A stretch of DNA of 64,000 nt from CAZVPF01 sp964628195 (GTDB taxonomy: Bacteria; Planctomycetota; Phycisphaerae; Sedimentisphaerales; Anaerohalosphaeraceae), in the NCBI GenBank assembly GCA_964628195.1, contig CAZVPF010000011.1, positions 26,735-90,734 of the forward strand, written 5' to 3'. The position numbers were made by a program, and so were the translations under genes. Under the pieces are notes generated by a model that was not told the origin of the DNA, searched no databases, and worked only from the letters and a program-made list of their open reading frames with translations. Positions 8,746-16,497 of the stretch are shown piece by piece. The first letter of the stretch is position 1; every line of letters starts with the position of its first letter.

Positions 8746-9513
8746 CTAATAAGTTTTCAAAATTAACTCGTTACCTTCCTCGTCATAAATGACAGGTTTT
8801 AGATATTCAGCACCAGCCGGTATGGGTACAACGCTGAACTGCCCGCTTTCAAAAATAAATTCTCGTCCTGTTTCGTCAGTTACCTCAACCCGGAAAAAGT
8901 GCCTGCCCTTTTCAAGTTCCGGGCTGATCCACGCAAACTGATCAGCGTCAAAACCGAATCTGCCCATGCCCAATGCTCCAAGACCAAACCCCGGACACGC
9001 TCCGCCGTCCCAGCCGAAGTCGGTCTCCCCAAATGCGCCAAGTCCCCAGCCGCCTCTGTGCCTGAAGTTTCGCCATAACGCTAAGGGCCCCGCAACAGGC
9101 TCATTCTCGTCGATATCGCCTGAACCACCGTTGCTGAATATCCTGACAACGCCCATACCCGGAAGATCCATTTCACGCGCAAAAGTAATTTTCACCCGGT
9201 TAGTGAACTGCCCTTCCGCAAAGATATAACCATGATCCTCCCACGGGTCCTCACCTGTAACGGCATAAACTTCTACCGTAATCAGGCTTTCACTGCCTGC
9301 CGGCTTTGAGACCGTCGCCCAGCCGAGCCCCTTTTCATAAGTTGCACCCGCAAGCTTTCCGTTCACATAAACCTGGTGAAGTTTGTCGCTGTGTTCAGTC
9401 TTCCAGCTTACGGCAAATGTCGCTTGTTCCTCTGTAACAGCACCGGAGGTCCCGCATCCGAGACAGATAAAATCCGCATTAACATTATTTATGCCTTCGC
9501 CGATCAAGCTCAT
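8746..9513 (-). CDS. Hypothetical virion-block protein, glycine/aromatic-rich centre
   Basis: A 255-residue protein with an N-terminal beta-rich part, then an unusual glycine/aromatic-rich centre (GGWGLGAFGETDFGWDGG and CPGFGLGALGMGRFGFD, residues ~155-190), followed by an Ig-like C-terminal part (HFFRVEVTDETGREFIFESG). The centre contains two similar GLGAxG(x)xFGxD units, which suggests an internal duplication. No family is recognised. GAGG precedes the start and it is packed 2 bases from the upstream 121-residue gene, so it is cotranscribed with the capsid genes. Confidence 0.5.
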   Translation of the reverse strand: MSLIGEGINNVNADFICLGCGTSGAVTEEQATFAVSWKTEHSDKLHQVYVNGKLAGATYEKGLGWATVSKPAGSESLITVEVYAVTGEDPWEDHGYIFAEGQFTNRVKITFAREMDLPGMGVVRIFSNGGSGDIDENEPVAGPLALWRNFRHRGGWGLGAFGETDFGWDGGACPGFGLGALGMGRFGFDADQFAWISPELEKGRHFFRVEVTDETGREFIFESGQFSVVPIPAGAEYLKPVIYDEEGNELILKTY

Positions 9514-9515
9514 GT

Positions 9516-9881
9516 TTAAGCCTCTAACTGTTCATATTCAATTTCCACCCGGCACGCCGCTATGCTGCCGCTGACCCCGGGCCGCCGAGCCATCACCGAC
9601 CTGACAAGAAGATTCTCATAAACCCTCCCGTCAGGAACTTTCAGCGAATGAACTTCCCCGTCGATCAGTGCGCTAAGCTCATAAACCTTGTCCCTGACCG
9701 TATCGACAGATGGACCGTGAACAACCCCCTGGTGTTTAATCAACCGCCCGCGTTTGCCGAGATCAATATTCACAACCCCGTCAACCGAATTAATACCGTT
9801 TTGCACTCTTGCCCGTTTCACGGTACCCTCGTCGAGCTTCCTGTGCCCGAAACTAATCCTGCCGTCTAAAACCGCCTGCAT
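9516..9881 (-). CDS. Small virion-block protein, possible tail/head completion protein
   Basis: A 121-residue basic and beta-rich protein starting at an ATG with GGGGG upstream. It contains INSVDGVVNIDLGKRGRLIK and the later LVRSVMARRPGVSGS. The size and place, immediately after the connector-like gene, are those of head-tail joining or minor tail proteins. I cannot match a named family. Gap to the upstream gene is 5 bases and to the next is 2 bases. Confidence 0.5.
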   Translation of the reverse strand: MQAVLDGRISFGHRKLDEGTVKRARVQNGINSVDGVVNIDLGKRGRLIKHQGVVHGPSVDTVRDKVYELSALIDGEVHSLKVPDGRVYENLLVRSVMARRPGVSGSIAACRVEIEYEQLEA

Positions 9882-9886
9882 ATTTA

Positions 9887-10546
9887 TTACCCCCTGCCGA
9901 GCCTGAAGCTTCCGCCGCCAAGCTCAATATCACCCTGTCCGTCGCCATCGGTGTCAATCCAAACCCTGCATCCCTCCATAGCCTTTTCATAAAGTCGCGA
10001 GTAATGCTTCTGCTTATCCTCAGCAACAGCCTCACCGCCGCCCAACCCGCAAAGCGTTCCGTAAACAAGCGCCAATGTGCCGTAAACCGCCGCCTGAACC
10101 AGGGACTCAGTGTCCGCAATGTCATCAATGCTGTACTCGCTCTCGCCGAAGCCAGGACGAATCGAAAGCCTCCTCGAAATGTCGTACAAAACCTCACACG
10201 CCTGCGGACCGTAACTGCAAATGCTGTAAGTCAAACTCTCATACTCACCGACCGGAATACACTGCTCGCTGCCCCTTGCCCGCATTACTGATATTGTCAA
10301 CTGCTCGGCGCCGTCAACGGACACAATCTCATAAAACCCGTAAAGTCCAGCCGAGATACTGCAAAGCTTGATAACCTGGCCCTCACTTACACCGCGGTTA
10401 ATAAAATCTCCGCCCGATGCAGTAAATGTGCTGCTGCTGACCTGGCCGTTTTCGCCGCCTGCAATTATCTGCCACGCAATGCTCATATCACCGAACAAAC
10501 TCGGCTCGAACCTCGCCAGGTCCGCATCTTTACAAAGTGTATTCAT
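9887..10546 (-). CDS. Head-tail connector-like protein
   Basis: A 219-residue protein. The ATG at 10546 is preferred because GGGAGGGG lies just upstream and the 27 codons before it are rich in Cys and lack a ribosome site. The N-terminal half is a small beta-barrel-like part with GGDFINRGVSEGQVIKLCSI and FYEIVSVDGAEQLTISVMRA, reminiscent of the barrel inserted in the neighbouring capsid protein. The C-terminal half is helical (ALVYGTLCGLGGGEAVAEDK, then HYSRLYEKAMEGC), as in gp6/gp15-type adaptors that sit on the portal. Order after the major capsid gene supports a connector role. Confidence 0.55.
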   Translation of the reverse strand: MNTLCKDADLARFEPSLFGDMSIAWQIIAGGENGQVSSSTFTASGGDFINRGVSEGQVIKLCSISAGLYGFYEIVSVDGAEQLTISVMRARGSEQCIPVGEYESLTYSICSYGPQACEVLYDISRRLSIRPGFGESEYSIDDIADTESLVQAAVYGTLALVYGTLCGLGGGEAVAEDKQKHYSRLYEKAMEGCRVWIDTDGDGQGDIELGGGSFRLGRG

Positions 10547-10639
10547 AACCCCTCCCGTAAAAACCGTCGTACAAGCCGCCGAAACATCGAAACAATGCCC
10601 CCGCGGCTTGCACGACAAAACGTGCAAACCGCCTCGGCG

Positions 10640-11794
10640 TTAACTGGTGGATAGTCCCCTGATAATGCCGTGGGCCCCCTCATTTTTCATCTCAAGCGTG
10701 TACTCGCCGATAAGCTCGCCGCACTCGTAGTCACCCCCGCTCGCCAGCGGCTTGAAGTGAAAACTCCTTCCCGCAAGCGGAAGCACGGACAGCCGCGATG
10801 AATCAAGAAGCAGTACCGCATCCTGCGGAACCCACCTGCTTGTAACAATCCTGCATACACCGAAATCGCTCTCGTAAATGCTGATCATGTCACGGTAAGT
10901 TGTATCAGTTGCACCGAACGCGCGGGACTCGCTAAGGAATCCGTTTATCTGCCGCTTCTGAAAACCGTTGACAACGATAAGGTCGACATTGCCGTTGCTG
11001 CCGTCCCATATCTGACGCAGCACGTAATTGATCTTGTCCTCATCAAGCCCTGTCCCGCTCGGAAAACCGCTGTCACCCGTGGCAAAGACATTGGCAGAAA
11101 TGCCCTGAACAATTCCTTTCATTGTCCTGCGCACCGAAGAACTGCCCTGCGGGTTGCTTGCAGGCTGCCCGCCGTTGATAACCGTGTTTTCAAGATCGCG
11201 CAAAAGCTCACGCAGACGCTCCTGCTTCTGGTAGTCCATCTCGTCGGCAAGGCCAAGGTGATGAACCGCCATATCCGAACCGCTGACCTCGACACTCGAC
11301 GTGAATATCTGGGTGTAGTTGCCCTTCCTGCTCCGTGCAGTGAACCTTGCGTCGGGTTTGTCTGCCCCCTCCAAAGCCGCGTTGCCCAGTATGTTCACCA
11401 CCTGCCCGTCGACAAGGTCCTCTTTCGTCGTGCCGGCATAACCACGCACAACAGTAAGAGTGCTGCTCGAAATCCCCGTAACCAGCATAAGCTCACCGCT
11501 GCCTTCCACCTGGACCTGGTCTCCGACCCTGAACCTGTCCGCGTTTGCAACGTCAAATGCTGTATCCCCGTCCGGGTCCGAAATAGCGCTATCGTCGATC
11601 ACGTCCTTGTTGGGCAGCAGCTCATCTTCAAGCCACTCGTGATGTGTGCTCATCGCCGACCGCATCGGATCGCCCAGCACATCCAGCAGAGGAGTCTCAT
11701 AAGGGCTTATGATCCCGATAATATCCGAGACATCCTCAGCGATATCCGGCAGATTAACTCCCGCCGAGTAAGTCGCTTTTCCTGTAAATGACAT
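10640..11794 (-). CDS. Major capsid protein (SU10/DUF5309-type, HK97 fold)
   Basis: A 384-residue protein with the features of the SU10 major capsid/DUF5309 family: the N-terminal IIGIISPYETPLLDVLGD, a small inserted barrel (VANADRFRVGDQVQVEGSG, LTVVRGYAGTT, residues ~78-125), the helix with QERLRELLRDLENTVINGG, VDLIVVNGFQKRQINGF, and the C-terminal GELIGEYTLEMKNEGAHGII. The family forms HK97-fold shells. Length is normal. AAGGAAAG precedes the start. It is flanked by scaffold-like and connector-like genes in the usual order for a head module. Confidence 0.85.
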   Translation of the reverse strand: MSFTGKATYSAGVNLPDIAEDVSDIIGIISPYETPLLDVLGDPMRSAMSTHHEWLEDELLPNKDVIDDSAISDPDGDTAFDVANADRFRVGDQVQVEGSGELMLVTGISSSTLTVVRGYAGTTKEDLVDGQVVNILGNAALEGADKPDARFTARSRKGNYTQIFTSSVEVSGSDMAVHHLGLADEMDYQKQERLRELLRDLENTVINGGQPASNPQGSSSVRRTMKGIVQGISANVFATGDSGFPSGTGLDEDKINYVLRQIWDGSNGNVDLIVVNGFQKRQINGFLSESRAFGATDTTYRDMISIYESDFGVCRIVTSRWVPQDAVLLLDSSRLSVLPLAGRSFHFKPLASGGDYECGELIGEYTLEMKNEGAHGIIRGLSTS

Positions 11795-11823
11795 ATATCT
11801 TTCCTTTCAAAAACCGTTAATTG

Positions 11824-12336
11824 CTAACTGAAATTCCTTCTCGCACGCATGTACTCCTGTACATCGTTTCTGCTGCCGCTTGCTGCGGCCTTCTTTGCCC
11901 TGTTCGTAAGGGCAGTCCTGCCGGAGCTTTGACGCTCCTTCAAACCGCTGCTTCGTGAAGGGAACTTTTCACCTCCATCATCTGCAAAAAGAAACCCTTT
12001 TTCCGTGCGAAGCTCACTGACAACTTTCTCAGCATCGAAATCATCGCCGTTTTTTACGCGCGCCTTCGCCACAAGCAGTGCCGTCTCAACATCAGCCGCC
12101 CCGGCCCTGTTCAAAGCCGTTATAAGCGAATTATCCCGTTTAAGCTCATCCAGCCCAGCCGACATCTCTTTCTGTAAATCGAGAACTTCAAGCAGGCGTG
12201 AGTTCAAGTGCTCAACCTCCTGCTCGGCCTTTTGAGCACGCTTGCGATACCTGATCGCCTCGCTGACCGAAACCATCTTATCCTCACCATGCTGTTCGGC
12301 TGACACGTCTTGACTCTCTAAGTCGTTCCTGTCCAT
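11824..12336 (-). CDS. Capsid scaffolding-like protein
   Basis: A 170-residue, highly charged, helical protein. The start at 12336 is supported by AAGGAGA six bases upstream; an in-frame start 8 codons earlier lacks a good site. Residues ~25-75 are a predicted coiled coil (RKRAQKAEQEVEHLNSRLLE, then LDLQKEMSAGLDELKRD). A basic tail closes the chain (LTNRAKKAAASGSRNDVQEY, then MRARRNFS), typical of scaffolds whose positive C-terminus binds the shell protein. Position between portal and major capsid genes is the classical scaffold place. No protease is fused or adjacent. Confidence 0.65.
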   Translation of the reverse strand: MDRNDLESQDVSAEQHGEDKMVSVSEAIRYRKRAQKAEQEVEHLNSRLLEVLDLQKEMSAGLDELKRDNSLITALNRAGAADVETALLVAKARVKNGDDFDAEKVVSELRTEKGFLFADDGGEKFPSRSSGLKERQSSGRTALTNRAKKAAASGSRNDVQEYMRARRNFS

Positions 12337-12375
12337 TCTTTCTCCTTGTTGTAAATACAACTAATAGTAAAACCG

Positions 12376-13908
12376 TTAAATTTCGTAACCAAGCTCTTTC
12401 ATTATCTCATCCTGCGGAACTCCCAAGTCCTTCTTTATCTGGGCTTCCTTCAGCTTATCCAGGATATCCTCAGGCAGCGGGTTCGGAAAAATGACATTAA
12501 ACTTTCTATCCTCCTGGCTGCTTTTATAAATCCCAAGCCTGTCCAGCAGTTCGAGAACAAGTCCGCATATATCCTTGATACCTTCACCGTAGGTGAACTG
12601 CTTTCTCTCGGTCTTCGCAAGCATCCCCATGAAAACCATCTTAATCGCCACAGCGCTCGTAAGATGACCCACCTTGTTCTTCAAAACACCCGCCACAACA
12701 GGTGTAACACCGCTTACCTTATCCATAGCGTCCCGTATCTCGGCGATATGCTGATCCTCACTCGGCGAATTGCTGTCCCCGCCAAACTGTTCAATACTGG
12801 CATCCGGATTATGAGTAAACCACATCGTTCCAGGAGCAACGGGCTTATCCAAAAACCCTTCAATCCCTTTTGCGAGAAACATCTTGAACGCCTGGTAAGT
12901 CAGCCTGTTGGCCCTGTCGCTCAAACGCGTGTTAAGTTCGTCCTGCAGGCTCATAAGCTGCTCCACGTCACTGAGCCCCTCATAATAATACGGCTGTGCG
13001 AGATTCTGAACGTGTACAACCGGGACAAAGCCGAAAGGGTTTCGTCCCTCTTCGCTTACTCTGCCGTTCTCATAACGCTGCCAGTAATCGGCCCCGATTA
13101 TTTCCGTAACCTCAACCCTCGACCTCTCGCTGTCGGGACTGTTAAAACCGCCAACGCTTTTCAAAAACCCTCTCTCACTGCTGACCGTGTTCTTCGCCTG
13201 GTAAAAATGTTGAATATAAAAATCTATCTTTCGATAGTTGTCCTCACAAAGGACAGGCAGTGCCCGCGGAGCCTCAACCAGTTCAAGGTCGATCGCCCCC
13301 GCCGCGTCAAGAATTGATGAAAAAGAAGTGTCAATTGAAGTGCCTTTAGTGTGCAGGCCGGCCTCACCCCGCTCCATACCAAAAGCCCGGCCCGGTCTAA
13401 CAAGACAATCGACAAAACCGTAAACACTCCCGAGCACCGCCATATCCTGAAAAAAACCAACAGAACCGTTACGCTCGAACACAGCATTTATTATTTGATC
13501 TATTTCTCTGCGTTTGACCTCGTCACCGGCCCTGCTTGTTATCTTAATACCCTTTCCGAAAAGAAAATCGACCATCGCGTTTACACGCCACCCGATGTCG
13601 TTTTCAATCACGATCTCCTTGCGTTGGACATCAGGATCGATCCTGCCCAGATCATTGTCCAAATATCGAACCCTGCCCGTAATGCGTGCAGGCAGACCCA
13701 TCTCCTGCGCCTGGATGTATCCCCGCCCCGCTAAACCAACACCCCCGCCCATAAGACCTGCCGAATTCACCTCGCGACACTTGTTCTCGTAGTAATCCCA
13801 CAATTTGCCGAAATGATTGTTTAGCTCGGGCCACTTCTCTTCGACAAGCCAGTCAACAAAAGCCTCATCAAGTCTGCCTTCGCCGAATTTCTCAAAATCA
13901 AATCCCAT
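12376..13908 (-). CDS. Phage portal protein (SPP1 gp6-like)
   Basis: A 510-residue protein when started at ATG 13908; an in-frame ATG at 13947 would add 13 residues but has no properly spaced ribosome site. Portal traits are the WDYYENK..R region, NDIGWRVNAMVDFLFGKGIK, the NPFGFVPVVHVQN strand, EGLSDVEQLMSLQDELNTRL before the long stem helix, and GVLKNKVGHLTSAVAIKMVF, followed by a Asp/Glu-rich C-terminus. These are typical of the DUF1073/SPP1 gp6-like portals. It is the first gene of the block; no terminase gene precedes it, which is odd because the terminase normally sits directly upstream. Confidence 0.82.
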   Translation of the reverse strand: MGFDFEKFGEGRLDEAFVDWLVEEKWPELNNHFGKLWDYYENKCREVNSAGLMGGGVGLAGRGYIQAQEMGLPARITGRVRYLDNDLGRIDPDVQRKEIVIENDIGWRVNAMVDFLFGKGIKITSRAGDEVKRREIDQIINAVFERNGSVGFFQDMAVLGSVYGFVDCLVRPGRAFGMERGEAGLHTKGTSIDTSFSSILDAAGAIDLELVEAPRALPVLCEDNYRKIDFYIQHFYQAKNTVSSERGFLKSVGGFNSPDSERSRVEVTEIIGADYWQRYENGRVSEEGRNPFGFVPVVHVQNLAQPYYYEGLSDVEQLMSLQDELNTRLSDRANRLTYQAFKMFLAKGIEGFLDKPVAPGTMWFTHNPDASIEQFGGDSNSPSEDQHIAEIRDAMDKVSGVTPVVAGVLKNKVGHLTSAVAIKMVFMGMLAKTERKQFTYGEGIKDICGLVLELLDRLGIYKSSQEDRKFNVIFPNPLPEDILDKLKEAQIKKDLGVPQDEIMKELGYEI

Positions 13909-13910
13909 CT

Positions 13911-13994
13911 TTTTCACTTTCAAATTTGAACAGGTTTTTACATCCACCCATGCTCAAATCCGCGCCGAATAGCTTAAATTTCGAAAGTGAAAAA
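13911..13994. repeat. Inverted repeat in the leader of the portal gene
   Basis: The arms TTTTCACTTTCAAATTT (13911-13927) and AAATTTCGAAAGTGAAAA (13976-13993) are reverse complements apart from one mismatch, separated by 48 bases. The left arm sits immediately upstream of the preferred portal start at 13908, so in the mRNA it could fold over the ribosome site or mark a regulator site. Seen directly; function inferred. Confidence 0.5.
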
Positions 13995-14161
13995 CTCTTA
14001 ACTCACCGATAAAAATGAACTTAAAATTTTTAAAAATTCCGCCAACAGCAAAATAGTGCAAGCAGCAGCCGGCTTATCCCGATTATTCATCCCCCGAAAG
14101 TTTAAAATAAAAATGACCTGAAATGTGTTTATGGCAGCTCTTTATATATTAATGCGCATAA

Positions 14162-14192
14162 AAAAAGCCGCCCCTTTTCAGGACGGCTTGAA
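14162..14192 (-). terminator. Rho-independent terminator of the PPIase gene
   Basis: Read on the minus strand: stem AAGCCGUCC / GGGCGGCUU (nine pairs with one G-U) with loop TGAAAAG, followed by a run of seven T. It lies ~55 bases past the stop codon of the minus-strand parvulin gene and so separates it from the capsid block downstream. Confidence 0.8.
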
Positions 14193-14247
14193 ATTTCTTT
14201 AGAACCCCCGATTGATCGGGGCGAAATTGAGAGAGATAATGAAATTA

Positions 14248-15504
14248 TTACTCACTCTTGGCAGGAGCTTTTGATACCGGCATCTGGACAGGTTTGATCT
14301 CATACTCAGCAGCCCAGACAATATTTGCATCCTCCTTGAGCTTGTCGATGTAATCTTTCGCAAAGCTCTGCCTTTCCTGCTGCTTGAGCATTTCCATAAT
14401 ATCTGTTTTAACCTCTTCAAAAGGCACCGTGCGGGCATCCTTCTTATCGGTAACCTTTATAATATGATAACCGAACCTTGTCTCTACAATATCACTTACA
14501 TCTCCCGGTTTCATCGAAAATGCAGCATCCGAAAATGCAGGCACCATCTGGCCCTTCTGGAAGTATCCGAGGTCCCCCCCCTTTGCACTTGAAGGACAGG
14601 AAGAATTCTCTTTTGCAAGCGCCGCAAAATCTTCGCCCTCCTTAACCTTTGAAAGCACTTGCTCAGCTTCTTTCTTCGCCTCAGCCTTTTTCTCTTCGTC
14701 CATATCCTTTGTTCCGATCAGAATATGGCTTGCCTTTACCTGCTCGGGCTGCTGGAACCGCTCGGTATTGCTCTCATAGTACTCTTTAGCCTTCGCCTCA
14801 TTGACCTCGCCCATCTCACCTTCGGATTCGGACTGCATCAAAGTCTCCATCCTGAGCCCCATCCGCATCCGGTCGTTCAGTTCCGCTTCGCTCATACCGC
14901 TTTGCATAACCTGGGCTTTGAATTCTTCAACTGACATATTTCTTTTAGACGCATACTCTGCAAATTTTTCGTCGATCTGGGCCTGCGTTACTTCCATGCC
15001 CTTTTCTTTGAGCTTCGCCTCAACCAGCTTATCCATTACCAGCATCTCACCGGCTCGCTGAATAAGCTGAGTTTTCATCTTCTCAAGCCTCGCCGGGTCA
15101 CCGCCGCCCATGGCCTCCATCCGCTCGATCTGGGGCGCGATAATCTTATTAATCTCACTTTTCATTATCTTGTCACCGTTTACGGTAACAACTACCATAT
15201 CTTTTTCAACTACAGATGCAGGTTTGGCTTCTGCTTGTTTTTTCATTTCGCAGGGAGCTTTTGCATCGCAGCTCTTGGAATCCTTATCGCATGACTCTGA
15301 ATGCTTGTCACATTTCTCCTTGCCGTCCTTGCAGCATTTTTCTCCTGTGCTGCAGCACTTGGCATCTTTTTCACACTTTACTTCTTTTGTCGCAGTGTTA
15401 CCCGCATTTTCCACTTCCTTTTTATCGCTGTCGCCCTTGCCCATGGCAAACGCGTTCATCGACACTGCAAGAACCATCATTAAAACGACTAATTTAAATT
15501 TCAT
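14248..15504 (-). CDS. Secreted parvulin-type peptidylprolyl isomerase with cysteine-rich insert
   Basis: A 418-residue protein with a Sec signal (MKFKLVVLMMVLAVSMNAFA), then a segment with nine cysteines between residues 44 and 85 (C44, C50, C51, C57, C58, C65, C72, C79, C85) among Lys, Asp and Ser. A SurA/PrsA-type chaperone helical part follows (~100-240), then one PpiC domain (~255-355: KASHILIGTK, GGDLGYFQKGQMVPAFSDAA, FGYHIIKV). The isomerase domain helps exported proteins fold; SurA/PrsA homologues act in the periplasm or at the outer face. The Cys-rich segment is not part of the usual family and may bind metal. TTGACT-17-TAAAGT upstream is a likely promoter. Confidence 0.85.
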   Translation of the reverse strand: MKFKLVVLMMVLAVSMNAFAMGKGDSDKKEVENAGNTATKEVKCEKDAKCCSTGEKCCKDGKEKCDKHSESCDKDSKSCDAKAPCEMKKQAEAKPASVVEKDMVVVTVNGDKIMKSEINKIIAPQIERMEAMGGGDPARLEKMKTQLIQRAGEMLVMDKLVEAKLKEKGMEVTQAQIDEKFAEYASKRNMSVEEFKAQVMQSGMSEAELNDRMRMGLRMETLMQSESEGEMGEVNEAKAKEYYESNTERFQQPEQVKASHILIGTKDMDEEKKAEAKKEAEQVLSKVKEGEDFAALAKENSSCPSSAKGGDLGYFQKGQMVPAFSDAAFSMKPGDVSDIVETRFGYHIIKVTDKKDARTVPFEEVKTDIMEMLKQQERQSFAKDYIDKLKEDANIVWAAEYEIKPVQMPVSKAPAKSE

Positions 15505-15558
15505 TTAACTTCCTTTCTTTCTGAATAGTTAACCTCGATTACTCCACCCGAAAAGTCG

Positions 15559-15587
15559 ACTTTAGACTACTGAAAATCAAAAGTCAA
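15559..15587 (-). promoter_or_regulatory. Candidate sigma-70 promoter of the parvulin gene
   Basis: On the minus strand TTGACT (15587-15582) and TAAAGT (15564-15559) are spaced 17 bases, about 55 bases before the start codon. Confidence 0.5.
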
Positions 15588-15695
15588 GAAACAATTAAAA
15601 AACATGGATTTATTTGTAACAATACTGAAATTATGCTCCGAAGTTCAGTTAATATGGCTTGAAAATCTCATATTTGTTGTTAATATTTCTACCAA

Positions 15696-16148
15696 ATGAA
15701 CCTGAATAAAAAGACAGAAATTATCGAGCATACTATAAAAGTCAGGCCGCGTTACTGCGAAACCGACCAGGCTGGCGTTGTCCACCACACAGTATACCCC
15801 GTCTGGTTCGAGATGGGCCGGACAGAACTGCTTCGCGAAAACGGATTTGCTTACAGCGACCTTGAAAAAGCCGGAATTTACTTCGTAGTCGCAAATCTTA
15901 CCGTAACTTACCACAGACCGGCACTTTACGATGAAATCCTCGACCTGATAACTGAATGCACGAAAATAACATCCGCAAGGGTCGAACACAGTTATACACT
16001 TAAAAGACCTGCAACGGGAATTATTCTTGTCAGCGGCACCAGCATCCTCGCCTGCGTCGATAAAAACGGAAAACCCAAAAGAATGCCCGATTTCATGTAC
16101 CCGCATGATGATGTTCCCTTAAAAAACGGCAAAAAAGCTCGAAAATAA
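15696..16148 (+). CDS. Acyl-CoA thioesterase, YbgC/4HBT hotdog family
   Basis: A 150-residue single hotdog-fold protein. VRPRYCETDQAGVVHHTVYP near residues 17-36 carries the Asp and His of the 4-hydroxybenzoyl-CoA thioesterase/YbgC active site, and WFEMGRTELLRE is the family's next signature. VVANLTVTYHRPALYDE continues the fold. Members hydrolyse acyl-CoA thioesters; which chain is not predictable. It is monocistronic by appearance: a divergent parvulin gene lies upstream and a 200-base gap follows. Confidence 0.88.
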   Translation: MNLNKKTEIIEHTIKVRPRYCETDQAGVVHHTVYPVWFEMGRTELLRENGFAYSDLEKAGIYFVVANLTVTYHRPALYDEILDLITECTKITSARVEHSYTLKRPATGIILVSGTSILACVDKNGKPKRMPDFMYPHDDVPLKNGKKARK

Positions 16149-16273
16149 CCCCTTAGCCCTTTTCACTGTTTTTTTCTGCAAAATTTGCCCACTACTGCGG
16201 CAAAAAACAAGATAACCCCATAAAATCCGGCAATAGACACGAAAAACCAATCAAAAAATTTCCGCCCAAAATT

Positions 16274-16301
16274 TTGATTCACCCTTTTTATTTCCTATAG
16301 T
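16274..16301 (+). promoter_or_regulatory. Candidate promoter upstream of a 44-residue gene
   Basis: TTGATT and TATAGT are spaced 16 bases; predicted transcription would begin ~55 bases before the small gene at 16363. Nothing else is visible in this gap. Confidence 0.35.
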
Positions 16302-16362
16302 TTACCTTGGAGCAAGAAAATAAAAAGTTTAATGCCTTAACAGGTTAATTGGGGAATTATAT

Positions 16363-16497
16363 ATGCGTCCGAAAGATAACAAACTTGTTTTCAATTTTTA
16401 CAGGCCTGGCTTCAATGCCAGAGAACGAGGTCCGCCGGTAAAACGAAGAAGAACGTTTTTTCCGCCGCCCTGCAATCCCCTGGGCGTCAATAAATGA
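16363..16497 (+). CDS. Small basic protein, 44 residues, unknown
   Basis: A short gene reading MRPKDNKLVFNFYRPGFNAR, then a basic, proline-rich tail ending in CNPLGVNK. TTGGGGA sits about seven bases upstream and a candidate promoter lies before it. The chain is basic (many Arg/Lys) with FFPPP near the end, and no membrane helix. Its last 11 bases overlap the 3' end of the opposing amrB-like gene. I recognise no family; the case rests on start signals and on a composition like a real small protein. Confidence 0.4.
   Translation: MRPKDNKLVFNFYRPGFNARERGPPVKRRRTFFPPPCNPLGVNK

Noticed and set aside
2859..13947. Complete prophage
   Set aside because: Only virion structural and membrane-type genes are visible; no integrase, repressor, replication, terminase or lysin gene, and no attachment repeats could be identified at the edges.
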